Shown here piece after piece: positions 1 to 6,632 of a stretch of DNA of 12,130 nucleotides; the first letter of the stretch is position 1, and each line of letters opens with the position of its first letter. A model generated the notes under the pieces. The model was not told the origin of the DNA. It ran no database searches and saw only the letters and a list, made by a program, of their open reading frames with translations. The DNA is taken from contig JAEYRF010000121.1 in NCBI GenBank assembly GCA_023409615.1, positions 1-12,130 on the forward strand, read 5' to 3'. Made by a program: the position numbers and the translations under genes. This stretch comes from Bacillota bacterium. Its GTDB lineage: Bacteria; Bacillota; Clostridia; Acetivibrionales; DTU013.

Positions 1-305
1 GTACTAAACAGATCGATTCCCTGGTTAGCATAGAACATAACATCATTCTGTACTATTGCAATATCTGCTTCTTTGTCGGCAACAAGGAAAATATTAGCTT
101 TAGAAGCACCTGTTGATTGAACATCGAAGCTAAGATTGCTGATCTTTGAAGAAAGAACCTGAGATACAGTACCGCTAAATGCATAGTAAGTACCAGTAGT
201 GCCACCTGTAGCCATCTTCAGAGTATTTTTACCGCCGCAGCCCGAAAGAACAAGGGAACAGATCAGCAATAAAGCCAAACTAATTACTAAAATTTTCTTT
301 TTCAC
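1..305 (-). CDS. TAXI family TRAP transporter substrate-binding lipoprotein (5' part, cut by window edge)
   Basis: This is the N-terminal part (about 101 codons) of an extracytoplasmic substrate-binding protein. It begins KKKILVISLALLLICSLVL and runs into a lipobox LSGC, so signal peptidase II should cleave before Cys23 and the mature protein should be a membrane-anchored lipoprotein. The next stretch, LKMATGGTTGTYYAFSGTV, is the hallmark N-terminus of TAXI-type TRAP receptors, and later AIVQNDVMFYA fits the same family. The GTG start at 305 is chosen because GGAGGT lies 5 bases upstream (311-316) and it directly precedes the positively charged signal sequence. Family members feed a large DctM-like permease in the membrane, whose gene would be expected to the left, outside the window. 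The ligand cannot be predicted. The C-terminal two thirds are not visible. Confidence 0.9.
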   Translation of the reverse strand, partial: MKKKILVISLALLLICSLVLSGCGGKNTLKMATGGTTGTYYAFSGTVSQVLSSKISNLSFDVQSTGASKANIFLVADKEADIAIVQNDVMFYANQGIDLFS

Positions 306-347
306 AAATTACCTCCATATATCTGTTCTATGTATTATTGCAAAGGC

Positions 348-405
348 CTATCTACACTAACACTTTACAATGTTATAAGTTTATACTAAACCATTCCGTT
401 TTTCA
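348..405 (-). promoter_or_regulatory. Possible promoter for the TAXI receptor gene
   Basis: On the minus strand a TTGAAA (about 400-405) is followed after 17 bases by TAAACT, with a second AT-rich stretch (CTTATAAC) next to it. The -10 match is poor, so the exact promoter is uncertain. This 120-base gap shows no other gene and no convincing terminator after sulP. Confidence 0.25.
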
Positions 406-425
406 ATACTTAATAATGACAGCTA

Positions 426-2105
426 CTACACATTATAGCAGGAAGCGGCAGGGATATTAGCATTTATCGCCGCCGCATCTCCCTCGGAAATTTCATTTAT
501 TGCCTGATCAGTGCTCCAGAAAAAGCACTCTTCACCTATAAGCTCTGTAAGTCCGCATTTTTTTAACATTTCCTCCACGGTGCTTTGCAAACAGGAAAAA
601 TAAATCCGGGTGCCCTTGCCCATCAACTCCTTACACAGGTCGAAGAGCGCTTGTGCAGCACTCAGATCAGCAAGTGGCACACCGCGCATTGAGAAAATAA
701 GCCGTTCCTTGTCATGTAGTGTCAAAAGGCAGTCCTCAAGCCTCCGCACGGATCCAAAGTATAGTGGGCCTGTTATGTAAAGAACTGCTGTGTTTTGTGG
801 GTCTTTAATACTGTTTCCCTCCATTTTTTCCGGGATAAGCTCGCTCACAGTAACCTGCATTTGGCTTATCTTCACAACAAACGTAAATACAGAGAAAATA
901 ACGCCTATGACGATAGCAATGGTCAGGTCAAATACAACTGTACACACCATGGTCACAAGAAACTGCGCTATTGCACTATTGTGACGTTTGGCGAAGATAT
1001 CCCGAATCACGTTCCACTCGTTCATACGCCATGCAGTTATGATTAGTACTCCTGCAAGCGCACTGAGAGGTATCTTAGACATCACACCACCAAGGGTGAA
1101 CATGGAAAGGAGCAGCACGACGGAATGAAAGATGCTCGTAAGACGCGTTTGCGCACCAGCCTTCACGGCTACGCTCGTACGTGCAATAGCCGCCGTTGCG
1201 GGAACACCGCCAAAGAAAGGCAGCGCAATATTTCCCACACCTTGTGCAATAAGCTCCGTGCTTGCATTTAACCTTTCGCCTTTCATACGTCCCGCGGACG
1301 CTCCGCACAGCAGACTTTCAATCATACCAAGAGCCGCAATACTTATGGCAGGTATTAAGAGCTCGTTGATGCGTAAAAAGGTAATGCCCGAAAATGTAAA
1401 TCGCTCGCTTAAAAACAATGTTCTGGGAATTTCACCAACTGTCTGCACAGATAGCTGCAACAATGTAGTTACAGCAGTGGCAAGCACGATTGCCGCAAGC
1501 GAACCGGGCAGCACGGCACTCCATTTTTTCGGGTATATCATCATAAACAGTATTACAGCGCCGCCTGTAAGCAGTGCGCCAAAATCTAACGTTTGTGTAT
1601 GTGTGAAATAGCTGATGAAACGCTCTACGGCTTCCGTGCCCTCAGAAACGAAGCCGGTGATGTTATTAATCTGTCCAAGCGCAATAATGATGGCGATACC
1701 CGAGGTAAAGCCTGTAATTACGGGCAGTGGTATAAACGACACTAAATCACCCAGCTTTAGCACACCGGCTAATATGAGTAAAAGCCCCGAGAGGAAGCAG
1801 GCAAGGAACATACCCTGCAGTCCTGATTGTGAAACGAGTGATAAGAGTATAACAGTCATAGCACCGGTTGGACCGGAAATCTGGAAAGAAGCACCCGAAA
1901 GTGCTCCAATAATTAAGCCAGCTACAATTGCGGTCACAAGACCTGCGGCAGCACTGGCCCCACTGCCGACTCCAAAAGCAAGCGCGAGAGGCAATGCAAC
2001 GGCGGCTACTGTAATGCCCGCAAGCATGTCCTTGCCGAGCTTTTTCACATTGTATCCCTTAAACTCATTTGTAAACATAGTGTGTAAGCTTTTAAAATAA
2101 TTCAA
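426..2105 (-). CDS. SulP family inorganic anion transporter with C-terminal STAS domain
   Basis: A 559-residue integral membrane protein of the SulP (SLC26) family, which moves sulfate, bicarbonate or related anions across the cytoplasmic membrane. The N-terminal SulP signature is clear: AGITVAAVALPLALAFGVG at about residues 29-47, then SFQISGPTGAMTVILLSLV. Many further hydrophobic segments run to about residue 410. From about 430 to 540 there is a cytoplasmic STAS domain, with the loop PLADLSAAQALFDL around Asp480 and Ser482. The length suits a bacterial SulP. The start is TTG at 2105: AGGGGG lies 7 bases upstream (2113-2118), whereas the in-frame ATG eight codons later has no ribosome binding site. 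It is monocistronic in the window, with its own candidate promoter at 2273-2301 and a leader holding three repeats. The substrate cannot be told from sequence. Confidence 0.93.
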   Translation of the reverse strand: MNYFKSLHTMFTNEFKGYNVKKLGKDMLAGITVAAVALPLALAFGVGSGASAAAGLVTAIVAGLIIGALSGASFQISGPTGAMTVILLSLVSQSGLQGMFLACFLSGLLLILAGVLKLGDLVSFIPLPVITGFTSGIAIIIALGQINNITGFVSEGTEAVERFISYFTHTQTLDFGALLTGGAVILFMMIYPKKWSAVLPGSLAAIVLATAVTTLLQLSVQTVGEIPRTLFLSERFTFSGITFLRINELLIPAISIAALGMIESLLCGASAGRMKGERLNASTELIAQGVGNIALPFFGGVPATAAIARTSVAVKAGAQTRLTSIFHSVVLLLSMFTLGGVMSKIPLSALAGVLIITAWRMNEWNVIRDIFAKRHNSAIAQFLVTMVCTVVFDLTIAIVIGVIFSVFTFVVKISQMQVTVSELIPEKMEGNSIKDPQNTAVLYITGPLYFGSVRRLEDCLLTLHDKERLIFSMRGVPLADLSAAQALFDLCKELMGKGTRIYFSCLQSTVEEMLKKCGLTELIGEECFFWSTDQAINEISEGDAAAINANIPAASCYNV

Positions 2106-2140
2106 TAAAGAACCCCCTCATATGTACACTAACATCTCTT

Positions 2141-2258
2141 CTATAAACATTCTGTCTATAACCATTTTATGCCTGCAGCACTTCTGTATTTAGGCGTTAT
2201 AGCTATAGATGTTCTCTGCCTATACCCCTTCTGCCAATAGACATTTTCTGCCTCTATG
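2141..2258 (-). repeat. Three degenerate 20-24 bp repeats in the sulP leader
   Basis: Copies lie at 2141-2160, 2203-2224 and 2235-2258. On the minus strand the first reads TATAGACAGAATGTTTATAG. The second shares TATAG, GCAGAGAA and CTATAG, and the third shares ATAG, GGCAGAAAA and TGTCTAT. Each has partial dyad symmetry (TATAGACA opposite TGTTTATA in the first). They lie between the candidate sulP promoter and the sulP start, so they would be in the leader RNA or act as downstream operators. No known binding protein or RNA class is recognised. Confidence 0.4.
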
Positions 2259-2272
2259 CATTTTCCTAAGCA

Positions 2273-2301
2273 ATTATAACGCTCATCACAATTGAGCGCA
2301 A
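2273..2301 (-). promoter_or_regulatory. Candidate promoter for sulP
   Basis: On the minus strand TTGCGC (2296-2301) is followed after exactly 17 bases by a perfect TATAAT (2273-2278). The -35 box is weak but the -10 box and spacing are good. Transcription would begin near 2266 and give a leader of about 160 bases. It lies just after the terminator at 2353-2392, as expected for a separate transcription unit. Confidence 0.5.
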
Positions 2302-2352
2302 CAACATTTTGTTCAAGGTTTTCATGAGTATTTTCAACAAGCCATTCATGTG

Positions 2353-2392
2353 AAAAAAATAAACCGGGAGGCATAAATTGTGCCATCCCGGT
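2353..2392 (-). terminator. Intrinsic terminator downstream of htpG
   Basis: On the minus strand ACCGGGA and GGCA pair with TGCC and TCCCGGT around a 7-base loop. This makes an 11-bp GC-rich stem with a single bulged T, followed directly by a T-rich run (TTATTTTTTTTC). It is the strongest terminator in the window. It would end transcripts arriving from htpG about 135 bases after the htpG stop codon. Confidence 0.85.
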
Positions 2393-2412
2393 CTTCAAAT
2401 CAATGAGTGCTT

Positions 2413-2467
2413 GCGCGAATTTCGCGCCAAAACGTGGGTGCTGAAAGCGCCTTCCCTGTACGTTTTG
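2413..2467 (-). other. Structured RNA segment between htpG and its terminator
   Basis: Two strong pairing elements sit in the htpG 3' region. CAAAACGT (minus strand, 2460-2467) pairs perfectly with ACGTTTTG (2428-2435), and an inner GGG/CCC helix continues the arm. Next to it GCGCGAA and TTCGCGC (2413-2427) form a perfect inverted repeat around one base. Together with the terminator this could be a structured 3' UTR, a processed small RNA or an unrecognised cis element. I compared it by eye with T-box, SAM-I, preQ1, fluoride, c-di-GMP and SRP RNA hallmarks and saw no match. Confidence 0.4.
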
Positions 2468-2526
2468 TGTGCAACGCGCCGCGAGCATTTTATCAAACTG
2501 TATTCACTCTTCCCTTACGAAGGTTT

Positions 2527-4491
2527 CTAACCCTGTAGCTTTGCCAATTTTCCAAGCAGTAAATTGCTTCTTTCGATAAACTTCGTCATTGCCTCCGGAT
2601 CCAGCTGTTTATGGCTCATCATGGACAGATCATAGACATGCTGGCAAATCAGCTTTGCATCGTCCTTTTTACTCTCATTTCCCGCCATTTCCGCAATAGC
2701 CTTTATCAAAGAATTATTCCTGTTCAATACGAGCGTTTGCTCTTCGGGGAACATTGATCCCATATCCATTCCATTCATGCCATACAGCTTGCTCATCTCC
2801 TGCATCCTTCTGGAGTATTCCGACAACAGAATAATCCCGGGGACTTCAGTCGTTTTCAGTGCTTCTATCTGAATTTTTAACTTATCATTTCCAACAGCTT
2901 CCTTAAACTGTGTTTCGAGTTTCTGTGTCAAATCAGCATCAATAGTTATGTTTTCAGTATCCTTCATGCTCTCTGACAGGTCGGCATCGATCCGCGAAAA
3001 TTTAACAGTGTTTTCCTTCATCTCAAGGAACTGGATAAAGTGGTTGTCTATCATTGTATTTAGAATAACCGCCTCCATGTTCTGATCCCTAAACATCTTA
3101 ATATATTGAGCCTGCTGCTTTTCATCTGTTACATAGAAAACCTTGTTTTCATGCTTTTCCTTGTTCTTCTCCAGATAATCCTTCAAAGTAACATACTCTC
3201 CGCCGGTTGTCTTGAAAATGACGATATCTTTCACCTTGGCAAAGAACTTTTCTTCACGCAGGCAGCCATATTTGACAAATGGGTTAATATCATCCCAGTA
3301 CTTATTATAATTGTCCCTCTCGCTTTCAAAGATAGACGTGAGCTTGTCCGCCACCTTTTTTGTAATGTGAGAGGAAATCTTTGAAACATATCCGTCATTT
3401 TGCAAAAAGCTTCTGGAAACGTTCAGCGGTAAATCCGGACAATCGATAACGCCCTTGAGCAGCATTAGGAATTCCGGAATGACTTCTTTTATATTATCCG
3501 CTACAAATACCTGATTGTAGTATAGCTTGATCTGTCCCTCAATTGTCTCAAATTCGTGCTTGAGTTTGGGGAAAAACAGAATTCCCTGAAGATGGAATGG
3601 GTAATCCATATTCAGATGTATCCAGAAAAGCGGATCGTTAAAATCATGGAAAACCTTTTTATAAAACGCCTTATATTCTTCATCAGTGCATTCTTTTGGG
3701 CTCTTCAGCCAAAGTGGATGCGTATCGTTGATGGGCATTTCCTGGATATCCGTCGCCTCTTTTTCCTCATCTGCTATGTCAGAAGCATCGTCAGAAGCAT
3801 TTGCGGAAGTATTGCTGCTCTTTTGAGAAACGTCCCCCTCTTTTACTTCTTTCTTTGATGCATCCTGAACATAGATTTCAAATGGCATGAAGGAACAATA
3901 CTTCTCCAGAACATCTTTCATTTTATTGTAATCAAGAAATTCCAGTGAATCTTTAGCAAGATGCAGTGTTATTGTGGATCCCCTCTCAGCGCGAGCAGAG
4001 TCATCCATCTCAAACTCCATTCCACCTGTACTGATCCATTTGACGGCCTTTGCATCAGGTTGCCAGGATAAAGTATCAATAGTGACCTTTTCCGAGACCA
4101 TAAAGGCAGAATAAAATCCAAGTCCGAAATGGCCAATAATCTGACTGCCTTCATCTGTTTTGTCTTTATATTTTTCAAGGAAGTCGACAGCACCTGAAAA
4201 AGCAATCTGATTGATATATTTTTTTACCTCTTCATCAGTCATACCGATTCCGTTGTCAATTACTTGAATGGTTTTGTCATCCTTGTTAACAACGACCTTT
4301 ATGTAAAACTTTTCTTCCTCCGGCAGCTGCGCTTCACCAATCGATACAAGCTTCCTGAGCTTAATTATTGCATCGTTTGCATTAGATACCATCTCACGAA
4401 TAAATATATCCTTCTCGGAATATAGCCATTTCTTTATAATTGGTAAGATGTTCTCAGTGTTAATTGAAATATTTCCGTTCTCTCGAGGCAT
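2527..4491 (-). CDS. htpG: Molecular chaperone HtpG (Hsp90 family)
   Basis: A 654-residue cytosolic ATP-dependent Hsp90 chaperone. The N-terminal GHKL ATPase shows all its motifs: catalytic Glu33 and Asn37 in IREMVSNANDAI, the DNGIGMT loop at 79-85, the lid motif GHFGLGFYSAFMV at 120-132 and GSTITLHL at 171-178. Middle-domain LNVSRSFLQ carries Arg360, at the place of the conserved ATP-contacting arginine. The C-terminal dimerisation domain ends SNLLLGKLAKLQG. Residues about 211-250 form a Ser/Asp/Glu-rich linker between the N and middle domains, longer than I expect for a bacterial HtpG. The ATG at 4491 is backed by AAGGAGGG (4498-4505). The gene has its own sigma-A-type promoter (4554-4581) next to a CIRCE operator, so HrcA-mediated heat-shock control is expected. 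It ends in a structured 3' region and a strong terminator. Confidence 0.98.
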   Translation of the reverse strand: MPRENGNISINTENILPIIKKWLYSEKDIFIREMVSNANDAIIKLRKLVSIGEAQLPEEEKFYIKVVVNKDDKTIQVIDNGIGMTDEEVKKYINQIAFSGAVDFLEKYKDKTDEGSQIIGHFGLGFYSAFMVSEKVTIDTLSWQPDAKAVKWISTGGMEFEMDDSARAERGSTITLHLAKDSLEFLDYNKMKDVLEKYCSFMPFEIYVQDASKKEVKEGDVSQKSSNTSANASDDASDIADEEKEATDIQEMPINDTHPLWLKSPKECTDEEYKAFYKKVFHDFNDPLFWIHLNMDYPFHLQGILFFPKLKHEFETIEGQIKLYYNQVFVADNIKEVIPEFLMLLKGVIDCPDLPLNVSRSFLQNDGYVSKISSHITKKVADKLTSIFESERDNYNKYWDDINPFVKYGCLREEKFFAKVKDIVIFKTTGGEYVTLKDYLEKNKEKHENKVFYVTDEKQQAQYIKMFRDQNMEAVILNTMIDNHFIQFLEMKENTVKFSRIDADLSESMKDTENITIDADLTQKLETQFKEAVGNDKLKIQIEALKTTEVPGIILLSEYSRRMQEMSKLYGMNGMDMGSMFPEEQTLVLNRNNSLIKAIAEMAGNESKKDDAKLICQHVYDLSMMSHKQLDPEAMTKFIERSNLLLGKLAKLQG

Positions 4492-4553
4492 TCTATACCC
4501 TCCTTGTAATTGTTATTATTTAATAAATTATTTTAAGACATACTACTAATAAT

Positions 4554-4581
4554 ATTACAACTAGTCATCTTCCATTGTCAA
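4554..4581 (-). promoter_or_regulatory. Vegetative promoter of htpG
   Basis: A perfect TTGACA on the minus strand (4576-4581) is followed after 16 bases by TGTAAT (4554-4559), which matches five of six consensus positions. Transcription would begin near 4547 and leave a leader of about 56 AT-rich bases before the htpG start. The CIRCE operator lies 7 bases upstream of the -35 box. Confidence 0.7.
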
Positions 4582-4582
4582 G

Positions 4583-4615
4583 AAAAAATTAGCACTCTCT
4601 TGACGAGAGTGCTAA
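4583..4615 (-). terminator. CIRCE hairpin with U-tract: likely terminator of the PilZ operon
   Basis: On the minus strand the CIRCE arms extend inward to a perfect 11-bp stem, TTAGCACTCTC and GAGAGTGCTAA, with loop GTCAA, followed at once by TTTTTTC. This is the form of an intrinsic terminator, placed 57 bases after the PilZ stop codon. On the plus strand no T-run follows, so termination would act only on minus-strand transcripts. Confidence 0.6.
4589..4615. promoter_or_regulatory. CIRCE operator (HrcA binding site)
   Basis: The site reads TTAGCACTC, nine bases, GAGTGCTAA, an exact match to the CIRCE consensus bound by the heat-shock repressor HrcA. It lies between the PilZ gene and htpG and should control htpG. 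It is placed upstream of the -35 box instead of overlapping the transcription start. HrcA itself is not encoded in this window. Confidence 0.93.
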
Positions 4616-4672
4616 TAAAGTTACGGGTTCAAACATAAGTATTGTTCCGAAGCATTTTTGCAAGTTTCGACT

Positions 4673-5071
4673 TTATTCTAACCGCAGAATAATAGTATTT
4701 TTGCTTTTCGTATAAAAAATCTTGCAGAATGATTCTTTAAGCGTCTCTCTTAAGCAAAGATTCTGCTCAAGGAACTGGAATCCGTACTCAAATTCTCCTG
4801 CCTCATAGTTACTGCGGTGGACAATACGACCTTGTATGCTGTAACTTAGATCATCAAAGTTTAACGTCATTTCGAGGATCACTGATGGCTTAACAGGTAT
4901 TTTGAGTCTCGACAGGAACCTCAATCCGCCGGAACTTATGTCAGGTATGCGAACTCTGGCTTCACCGGAGGTTACAAACTTCATGCCGATTCGAACTATC
5001 GCAACTGAACCATACAACGGCTGTTCCGGTCTGATTCTCAAATTCTTCCTTGTATAAACCCTCTGCTCCAA
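4673..5071 (-). CDS. PilZ domain protein (probable c-di-GMP receptor)
   Basis: A 132-residue, single-domain cytosolic protein. The N-terminus contains the PilZ arginine motif RxxxR (Arg8 and Arg12 in TRKNLR, with Arg4 also spaced by four). Residues 44-49, DISSGG, match the second PilZ motif [DN]xSxxG. Both are the residues that grip cyclic di-GMP in characterised PilZ domains, so binding is likely. The rest is a predicted beta-barrel ending GRIVHR and FEYGFQFLE. The start is TTG at 5071, with AGGTG 5 bases upstream; the first in-frame ATG is codon 30 and would remove the arginine motif. It lies 47 bases after the aminotransferase stop codon with no terminator between, so the two are probably co-transcribed. 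The CIRCE hairpin follows as the likely end of the transcript. The output of the signal is unknown. Confidence 0.85.
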   Translation of the reverse strand: MEQRVYTRKNLRIRPEQPLYGSVAIVRIGMKFVTSGEARVRIPDISSGGLRFLSRLKIPVKPSVILEMTLNFDDLSYSIQGRIVHRSNYEAGEFEYGFQFLEQNLCLRETLKESFCKIFYTKSKNTIILRLE

Positions 5072-5118
5072 TTTATCACCTGCTGCATACCGTCTTTAAT
5101 TATGACAGCAGCGGACAA

Positions 5119-6012
5119 TCACAGTACTGCAGCAGTATAATATTTCCATTGTTTTCCATTTTCATCAATATATTTCTCAATCAGCTTGTCATATTCGAGG
5201 CGTACCGCCGCAATAGCAAGATTGTCAGATGAATTAAGTACCAACCTGTCAATCTTGTTAATGGGAAGCACTTTAATTGAAGTCCCTGACAAAAATGCCG
5301 CCTCCACCTCCGGAAGATCTTCAGCTGAAACAAATTGCTCAATCACCGTGTAGCCAGCTCTCCTGCATGCTTCAAACACATATTTTCGTGTAATACCCTT
5401 TAAAACGAACTCACCTGGCGCAGTAAAGATAGAACCGTCCCTGACAAAGAAAGCATTTGATTTGCTGCCCTCTGTGATCCTATCGTTATTGTCAACCAGA
5501 ATCAATTCAAAGTAGTCATCTTCTTTCTTTTTTGCAGCCACAGCATCTATATAAGCCTGGTTTATCAACTTTGCATTAGGGTTGTGCCTCTCAATCTGAA
5601 GCAGTCCGGTCTTGACCCCTGTATCAGCTTCTTCCTTCGACGGGTAATGGCTTTTACTGATATAGAGCATCTGTCCCAGTCGGCCGTCTGTCTCACTTAT
5701 TATAATTTTCACGTTGCAATAATCAGCTTCATTTGCTGCAAGAAGTTTCATTATATTTTCCTTCAACTGTCCGGCAGTGATAATTCCTTTGCCATCTGTT
5801 GACCCGCCATCCTTGATTGCAGATGACATACCGATTGTAGCGATCGTACCTATCATTCTCTCAAAATGATCCTCGAAAAAAAGCGGCACACCTCGTATAA
5901 CCCGCAAAACCTCATACGCTGTTCTTCCTGAAGAGGCATCGACTGAAATTGCCTCTGAGGAATCCCTAACTATTCCGTCCAGTACAATATATTTTCCTGA
6001 ATTATCATTCAT
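5119..6012 (-). CDS. PLP-dependent class IV aminotransferase
   Basis: A 297-residue fold-type IV PLP enzyme, the group with branched-chain amino acid aminotransferase, D-amino acid aminotransferase and aminodeoxychorismate lyase. YEVLRVIRGVPLFFEDHFERM (about 33-53, given here as the family N-terminal block) matches the expected region. Lys148 in NAKLINQAYIDAV is at the place of the Schiff-base lysine. RITEGSKSNAFFV (Glu181) is the cofactor-binding glutamate block, and LSGTSIKVLPI at 241-251 is the phosphate-binding and product-side loop. The length fits the family. The motifs do not separate the three activities. The ATG at 6012 has AGAGGG about 11 bases upstream, a slightly long but usable spacing. 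A good promoter lies at 6088-6116. It probably forms a two-gene operon with the PilZ gene, a pairing with no obvious metabolic logic. Confidence 0.9.
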   Translation of the reverse strand: MNDNSGKYIVLDGIVRDSSEAISVDASSGRTAYEVLRVIRGVPLFFEDHFERMIGTIATIGMSSAIKDGGSTDGKGIITAGQLKENIMKLLAANEADYCNVKIIISETDGRLGQMLYISKSHYPSKEEADTGVKTGLLQIERHNPNAKLINQAYIDAVAAKKKEDDYFELILVDNNDRITEGSKSNAFFVRDGSIFTAPGEFVLKGITRKYVFEACRRAGYTVIEQFVSAEDLPEVEAAFLSGTSIKVLPINKIDRLVLNSSDNLAIAAVRLEYDKLIEKYIDENGKQWKYYTAAVL

Positions 6013-6087
6013 TTGACTATCATCCCTCTGATTCTATTTGAGTTGAAGCTTATCTTGCCGTAAATAAATCGGGTTGTCTCTTATACA

Positions 6088-6116
6088 AATATAGTCTATC
6101 TACACCCCATGTTCAA
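6088..6116 (-). promoter_or_regulatory. Promoter of the aminotransferase-PilZ operon
   Basis: TTGAAC (6111-6116) and TATATT (6088-6093) on the minus strand are separated by exactly 17 bases. Transcription would begin near 6082, giving a leader of about 70 bases. Confidence 0.65.
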
Positions 6117-6190
6117 CTCTTTTCACCATTTATCTGAATTATTTATTCAACTTACCTCTGTAATCTGGCGATGTCTAAGTACGTAAAACC

Positions 6191-6475
6191 TTACTTTACT
6201 GCAAGCAGTGATTTCCTATTGCTCAGCACCTTGCGGATACTGTCCTCCGACAGATGGTACTGCTCCGCTAACTCTATTATAGTCGCACCTTCCACGTACA
6301 TTTTACATATCTCCATATTACGCACCTTTATCATTTGTCTTGTGCCATTGACCGCTCCCCACCCGGCTCTGCAATTCTCTTGCCGGGGTATATACAGCAG
6401 ATTTCCCTGTGCATATATCTGTAGCTGCTGCAATAGCTTTTCAGGTAAGACATCTTTACCATTTATATATTTCAT
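6191..6475 (-). CDS. CD3324 family small helix-turn-helix protein
   Basis: A 94-residue protein that I recognise as the CD3324 family of clostridial small putative DNA-binding proteins. The family block MKYINGKDVLPEKLLQQLQ at the N-terminus is followed by the aromatic/basic segment GNLLYIPRQ, then GTRQ and RNMEICKMY. A C-terminal helix-turn-helix lies at about residues 66-88 (IIELAEQYHLSEDSIRKVL), similar to resolvase- and sigma-type recognition helices. The ATG at 6475 is preferred because GGAGG (6484-6488) lies 8 bases upstream and it matches the family start; a longer frame to 6544 would run through a terminator hairpin. The target and role are unknown; a transcriptional regulator is the likely guess. 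Its promoter is not clear, since a strong terminator hairpin sits just upstream. Confidence 0.85.
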   Translation of the reverse strand: MKYINGKDVLPEKLLQQLQIYAQGNLLYIPRQENCRAGWGAVNGTRQMIKVRNMEICKMYVEGATIIELAEQYHLSEDSIRKVLSNRKSLLAVK

Positions 6476-6520
6476 TAATAAATCCTCCAAAAAGTTTTCC
6501 AAATTTCTACTTATCCCTTT

Positions 6521-6560
6521 AAAAAACAAAACTCCACGAGGCAATGAACCTTCGTGGAGT
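6521..6560 (-). terminator. Intrinsic terminator upstream of the CD3324 gene
   Basis: On the minus strand ACTCCACGA and TCGTGGAGT form a 9-bp stem, extended by GG/CC across a bulged A, with a 7-base loop. TTTTGTTTTTT follows. It lies 46 bases before the CD3324 start codon. It either ends the small transcription unit to its right or acts as an attenuator for readthrough into the CD3324 gene. Confidence 0.75.
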
Positions 6561-6571
6561 ATAATGGGTAT

Positions 6572-6598
6572 AAAAAAAGCACGATAACCATACCATGC
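6572..6598 (-). terminator. Weak intrinsic terminator after the small unit
   Basis: On the minus strand GCATGG pairs with TCGTGC (two G-U pairs) around an 8-base loop, followed by TTTTTTT. The stem is short, but the T-run is perfect and it sits 35 bases after the end of the small reading frame. It is in tandem with the stronger terminator at 6521-6560. Confidence 0.5.
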
Positions 6599-6632
6599 CT
6601 GTTTCCCATTTTATTCATATTTTGGCTAAAGG

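Noticed and set aside
1132..2100. Two long plus-strand open frames opposite sulP (159 and 161 codons).
   Set aside because: They are antisense to a clear SulP gene with strong family motifs, have no ribosome binding sites and are low-complexity by-products of its codon use.
2156..2488. A 110-codon minus-strand open frame between htpG and sulP.
   Set aside because: It has no close Shine-Dalgarno (a weak AAGGGAAGAG lies about 20 bases away) and it runs through a strong intrinsic terminator, a candidate sulP promoter and the leader repeats. I recognise no domain. It may deserve a homology search, since some of its middle codons look protein-like.
5121..5133. A palindrome-like stretch TACTGCAGCAGTA.
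   Set aside because: It lies in the last codons of the aminotransferase gene and is explained by the coding sequence.
6191..6544. A longer 117-codon version of the CD3324 gene beginning at 6544.
   Set aside because: The upstream part crosses the terminator hairpin at 6521-6560 and lacks a ribosome binding site, while the ATG at 6475 has GGAGG at 8 bases and fits the family start.
6560..6565. A TATAAT on the plus strand next to the terminator hairpin.
   Set aside because: No -35-like sequence lies 16-18 bases upstream, and it is made by the edge of the hairpin arm.
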